A DNA stretch of 64,000 nt. Origin: Haloferax mediterranei ATCC 33500. GTDB lineage: Archaea > Halobacteriota > Halobacteria > Halobacteriales > Haloferacaceae. The stretch is from assembly GCF_000306765.2 (NCBI RefSeq), contig NC_017941.2:1488001-1552000 (forward strand), written 5' to 3'. Made by a program: the position numbers and the translations under genes. Below are positions 62,322-64,000 of the stretch, one piece after another (positions within the stretch are counted from its first letter, which is position 1; the number at the start of each line of letters is the position of its first letter). The notes under the pieces were generated by a model that saw nothing but the letters and a program-made list of their open reading frames with translations, was not told where the DNA came from and ran no database searches.

Positions 62322-63422
62322 TTAGATAATGCCCATCTCGTCGAGACGGGTCGGGAGGTACTCTTCGGTCACGAAGTCAAGCCCGCGGGCGGCGAGTGCC
62401 TGCTGTTCTGCCTTCTTTCCGATGTCGAGTTGGAGTTCGATTTGCTCCTTCCAGTAGTCGGTCATAAAGCGTGGGTCTTCGAGTTCGGACTGGAGCGCGT
62501 TGATGTCCGAGTCCGCAAGCGGGTCGGTCGGCAGGTCGTAATCGACGATGTCCTGCGGTTGGATGCCGATGAATTTGGCCTCCGGAGTTGCGAGATACTC
62601 CGAAAGGTGTGCGGACTTGATGGAACCGTAGGCGACAGAGCCGTAGATACGGTACGACCACGGGTCACCGTCTGTGAACACCACGACGGGCAGGTCGAGT
62701 TCGTCGTGCAGGCGCTTCGTGATGCGACGAGTCGCCCGCGCGGGTTGCCCCTTCAGGTGGACGATGAGGACGTTGTACTGCTCGTCGAACCCGTTTTCGA
62801 TGAGGCGGTCGCGCATACCACCGGTCTCGACACAGAGGACGAAGTCGATGTCGTGGTCGAGGAACTGGATAGTGTCGGGATTGTTCGGAATCTGGTAGCC
62901 ACCCTCGCCAACGTCCAGTTGGCAGTGGATATCGCGCTCGCCGCGACGGGTCTGCTCTCGGAGTTCCAGCGGTCCCATGAGGGTCGCACCGGACTCCTCG
63001 GGACGCATGTGGAAGTCCTCGCGGGTAACCTCCGAGACGATTTCGAGGTCTTCGATGAGTTGGTTCGACTCGTCTTGTCCCGAGAAGTGGGCCTCCTCTG
63101 CATCCCACGATTCGGAGAGGTAGTACAGCTCACGCAGGGTCGACGAGCGGTCTTCCTCTAACTGGCGTGCGAGGAACTCGATAGTGTAAGCGGCCTTCAG
63201 GAGCTTTCGCGCGCCGCGGACGCTGTTGGCCGAGCGCGTCGAGGTTCGGTCGCCGTAGACCCAGACGTTCGCGTCTTCGTCGTACTCGATGTTGCTCTTC
63301 GTCCGCGTCGGGAGTTCCATCGTCGGAATCTCCCCCGCGTCGAACTGGTCGTAGAACTCCGCTGCGAGGTCCATGAGTCGTTCGCGGGCGAGTTCTTCGG
63401 AAGTCTTCGATTCGGATGCCAT
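62322..63422 (-). CDS. top6A: DNA topoisomerase VI subunit A
   Basis: A 366-residue Spo11-like catalytic subunit that forms a covalent link to cleaved DNA through a Tyr in [12 protein letters not shown] (Tyr100/Tyr101). The TOPRIM acidic residues are in [18 protein letters not shown] and [15 protein letters not shown]. Topo VI decatenates and relaxes DNA with the ATPase subunit B. Its start overlaps the last base of the top6B stop, so B and A are one operon read leftward. Confidence 0.95.
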   Translation of the reverse strand: MASESKTSEELARERLMDLAAEFYDQFDAGEIPTMELPTRTKSNIEYDEDANVWVYGDRTSTRSANSVRGARKLLKAAYTIEFLARQLEEDRSSTLRELYYLSESWDAEEAHFSGQDESNQLIEDLEIVSEVTREDFHMRPEESGATLMGPLELREQTRRGERDIHCQLDVGEGGYQIPNNPDTIQFLDHDIDFVLCVETGGMRDRLIENGFDEQYNVLIVHLKGQPARATRRITKRLHDELDLPVVVFTDGDPWSYRIYGSVAYGSIKSAHLSEYLATPEAKFIGIQPQDIVDYDLPTDPLADSDINALQSELEDPRFMTDYWKEQIELQLDIGKKAEQQALAARGLDFVTEEYLPTRLDEMGII

Positions 63423-64000
63423 TATACGTTCACCGTGAGTTTCTCCGTCTCGACGCCGTCGACGTTGATGTCGAACGACGCGTCCTGTTCGACCGAATAG
63501 GTGAGTGTCGCCGTCTCACCGGACGACACCTCGGGATTCCACTTGACGAACCACTCGCCGTCGAGGTCGACAACCGACGCCTCGCCGTTGAGGCCCTTCG
63601 GTTCCGCAGAGACGATATCCGTGATATCGGGCGACTCGTTGGTACTGGAGTAATTCTTCACCGAGAGCGTGACCGTCCCGTCTTTGACGGTTCGTTCGAT
63701 GCTCACGTTGTTCATGATGCGTGCGAGTGCGCCCTCGATGTTCGGTTCGTCACGCTCGGTGACTTCCGAGAGCTTCGTCGCCATCTGCGGAAGGATGCGG
63801 CCGAGCACGTCCTGCTTCTTGCGGCGCTTCTGGAGCGACCGACGCTTCGAGAGATAGGACTTGAGTTCGCGGGCCGCCTCGCGAATCGCGAGTTCGACCT
63901 CGTCTTGAATCGCCGGCACGTCGGCGAGCGCGTCCTTCGACTCGCTCGTGAAGGGAACGTTCGTCGAGGCGACGTGAATCATAAGCACGGCGGGGCCGTT
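63422..64000 (-). CDS. top6B: DNA topoisomerase VI subunit B, C-terminal end (5' part beyond window)
   Basis: The last 192 codons of an open frame running off the right edge ([23 protein letters not shown] and onward). The segment [21 protein letters not shown] followed by helical [21 protein letters not shown] and an Ig-like C-terminal domain ([19 protein letters not shown]) matches the transducer and C-terminal region of archaeal Top6B. The ATP-binding GHKL domain lies outside the window. It is coupled to top6A. Confidence 0.93.
   Translation of the reverse strand, partial: NGPAVLMIHVASTNVPFTSESKDALADVPAIQDEVELAIREAARELKSYLSKRRSLQKRRKKQDVLGRILPQMATKLSEVTERDEPNIEGALARIMNNVSIERTVKDGTVTLSVKNYSSTNESPDITDIVSAEPKGLNGEASVVDLDGEWFVKWNPEVSSGETATLTYSVEQDASFDINVDGVETEKLTVNV

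Noticed and set aside
1..64000. CRISPR arrays, rRNA, insertion sequences
   Set aside because: No regular repeat-spacer pattern, no rRNA-like sequence and no transposase motif seen anywhere in the window.

Overview
The window is high-GC haloarchaeal chromosome, almost certainly from the genus Haloferax. The evidence is acidic proteins, mostly leaderless genes with an AT-rich TATA box about 27 bases before the start codon, and the gene order ilvB / leuA / aglJ...aglB / glpABC-glpK / dhaKLM / ileS / purM / psmB / ligA / top6A-top6B. The genus call rests on recalled gene content and order, not on a search.

1-5.8 kb holds branched-chain amino-acid synthesis on the minus strand (ilvB, cut by the left edge, and a LeuA-family gene whose 5' end looks frameshifted), then small conserved haloarchaeal genes and a ribbon-helix-helix regulator. 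Between leuA and ilvB is a short leader ORF ending in Leu-Ile-Ile-Val codons, followed immediately by a GC hairpin. The same module recurs upstream of ileS near 43 kb.

5.8-25.9 kb is a protein N-glycosylation (agl) locus: AglJ, two more glycosyltransferases, a methyltransferase, a further GT4 glycosyltransferase, a Wzx/AglR-type flippase, the oligosaccharyltransferase AglB and a DUF368 carrier-lipid translocase candidate. Interleaved are six cytoplasmic-looking alkaline-phosphatase-superfamily proteins (three sulfatase-like, three phosphodiesterase-like). All six end in the same short tail.

26-29.4 kb holds small zinc-binding proteins, a methyltransferase, a cutA remnant with an internal deletion, a HAD phosphatase and an Orc1/Cdc6-like ATPase. 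29.7-39.6 kb is a glycerol and dihydroxyacetone region: glpABC, glpK, a membrane protein and an HPr gene read rightward and meet dhaK-dhaL-dhaM reading leftward. Imported glycerol would be phosphorylated by GlpK and oxidised by GlpABC. Dihydroxyacetone would be phosphorylated by DhaKLM using phosphate delivered through HPr.

39.7-43.2 kb is ileS with its leader region. 43.3-44.65 kb is an AT-rich two-gene island (PIN-domain protein plus a helical partner) that looks acquired. 44.8-64 kb is ordinary core genome: thioesterase, DUF151 nuclease, a membrane-anchored winged-helix regulator, glycerate kinase, a TraB-family membrane protein, an M50 protease, purM, a cytochrome P450, a CBS-HTH regulator, proteasome beta subunit, a GCS2-family ligase, DNA ligase, and topoisomerase VI A and the end of B.

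No tRNA, rRNA, CRISPR array or complete insertion sequence was recognised.
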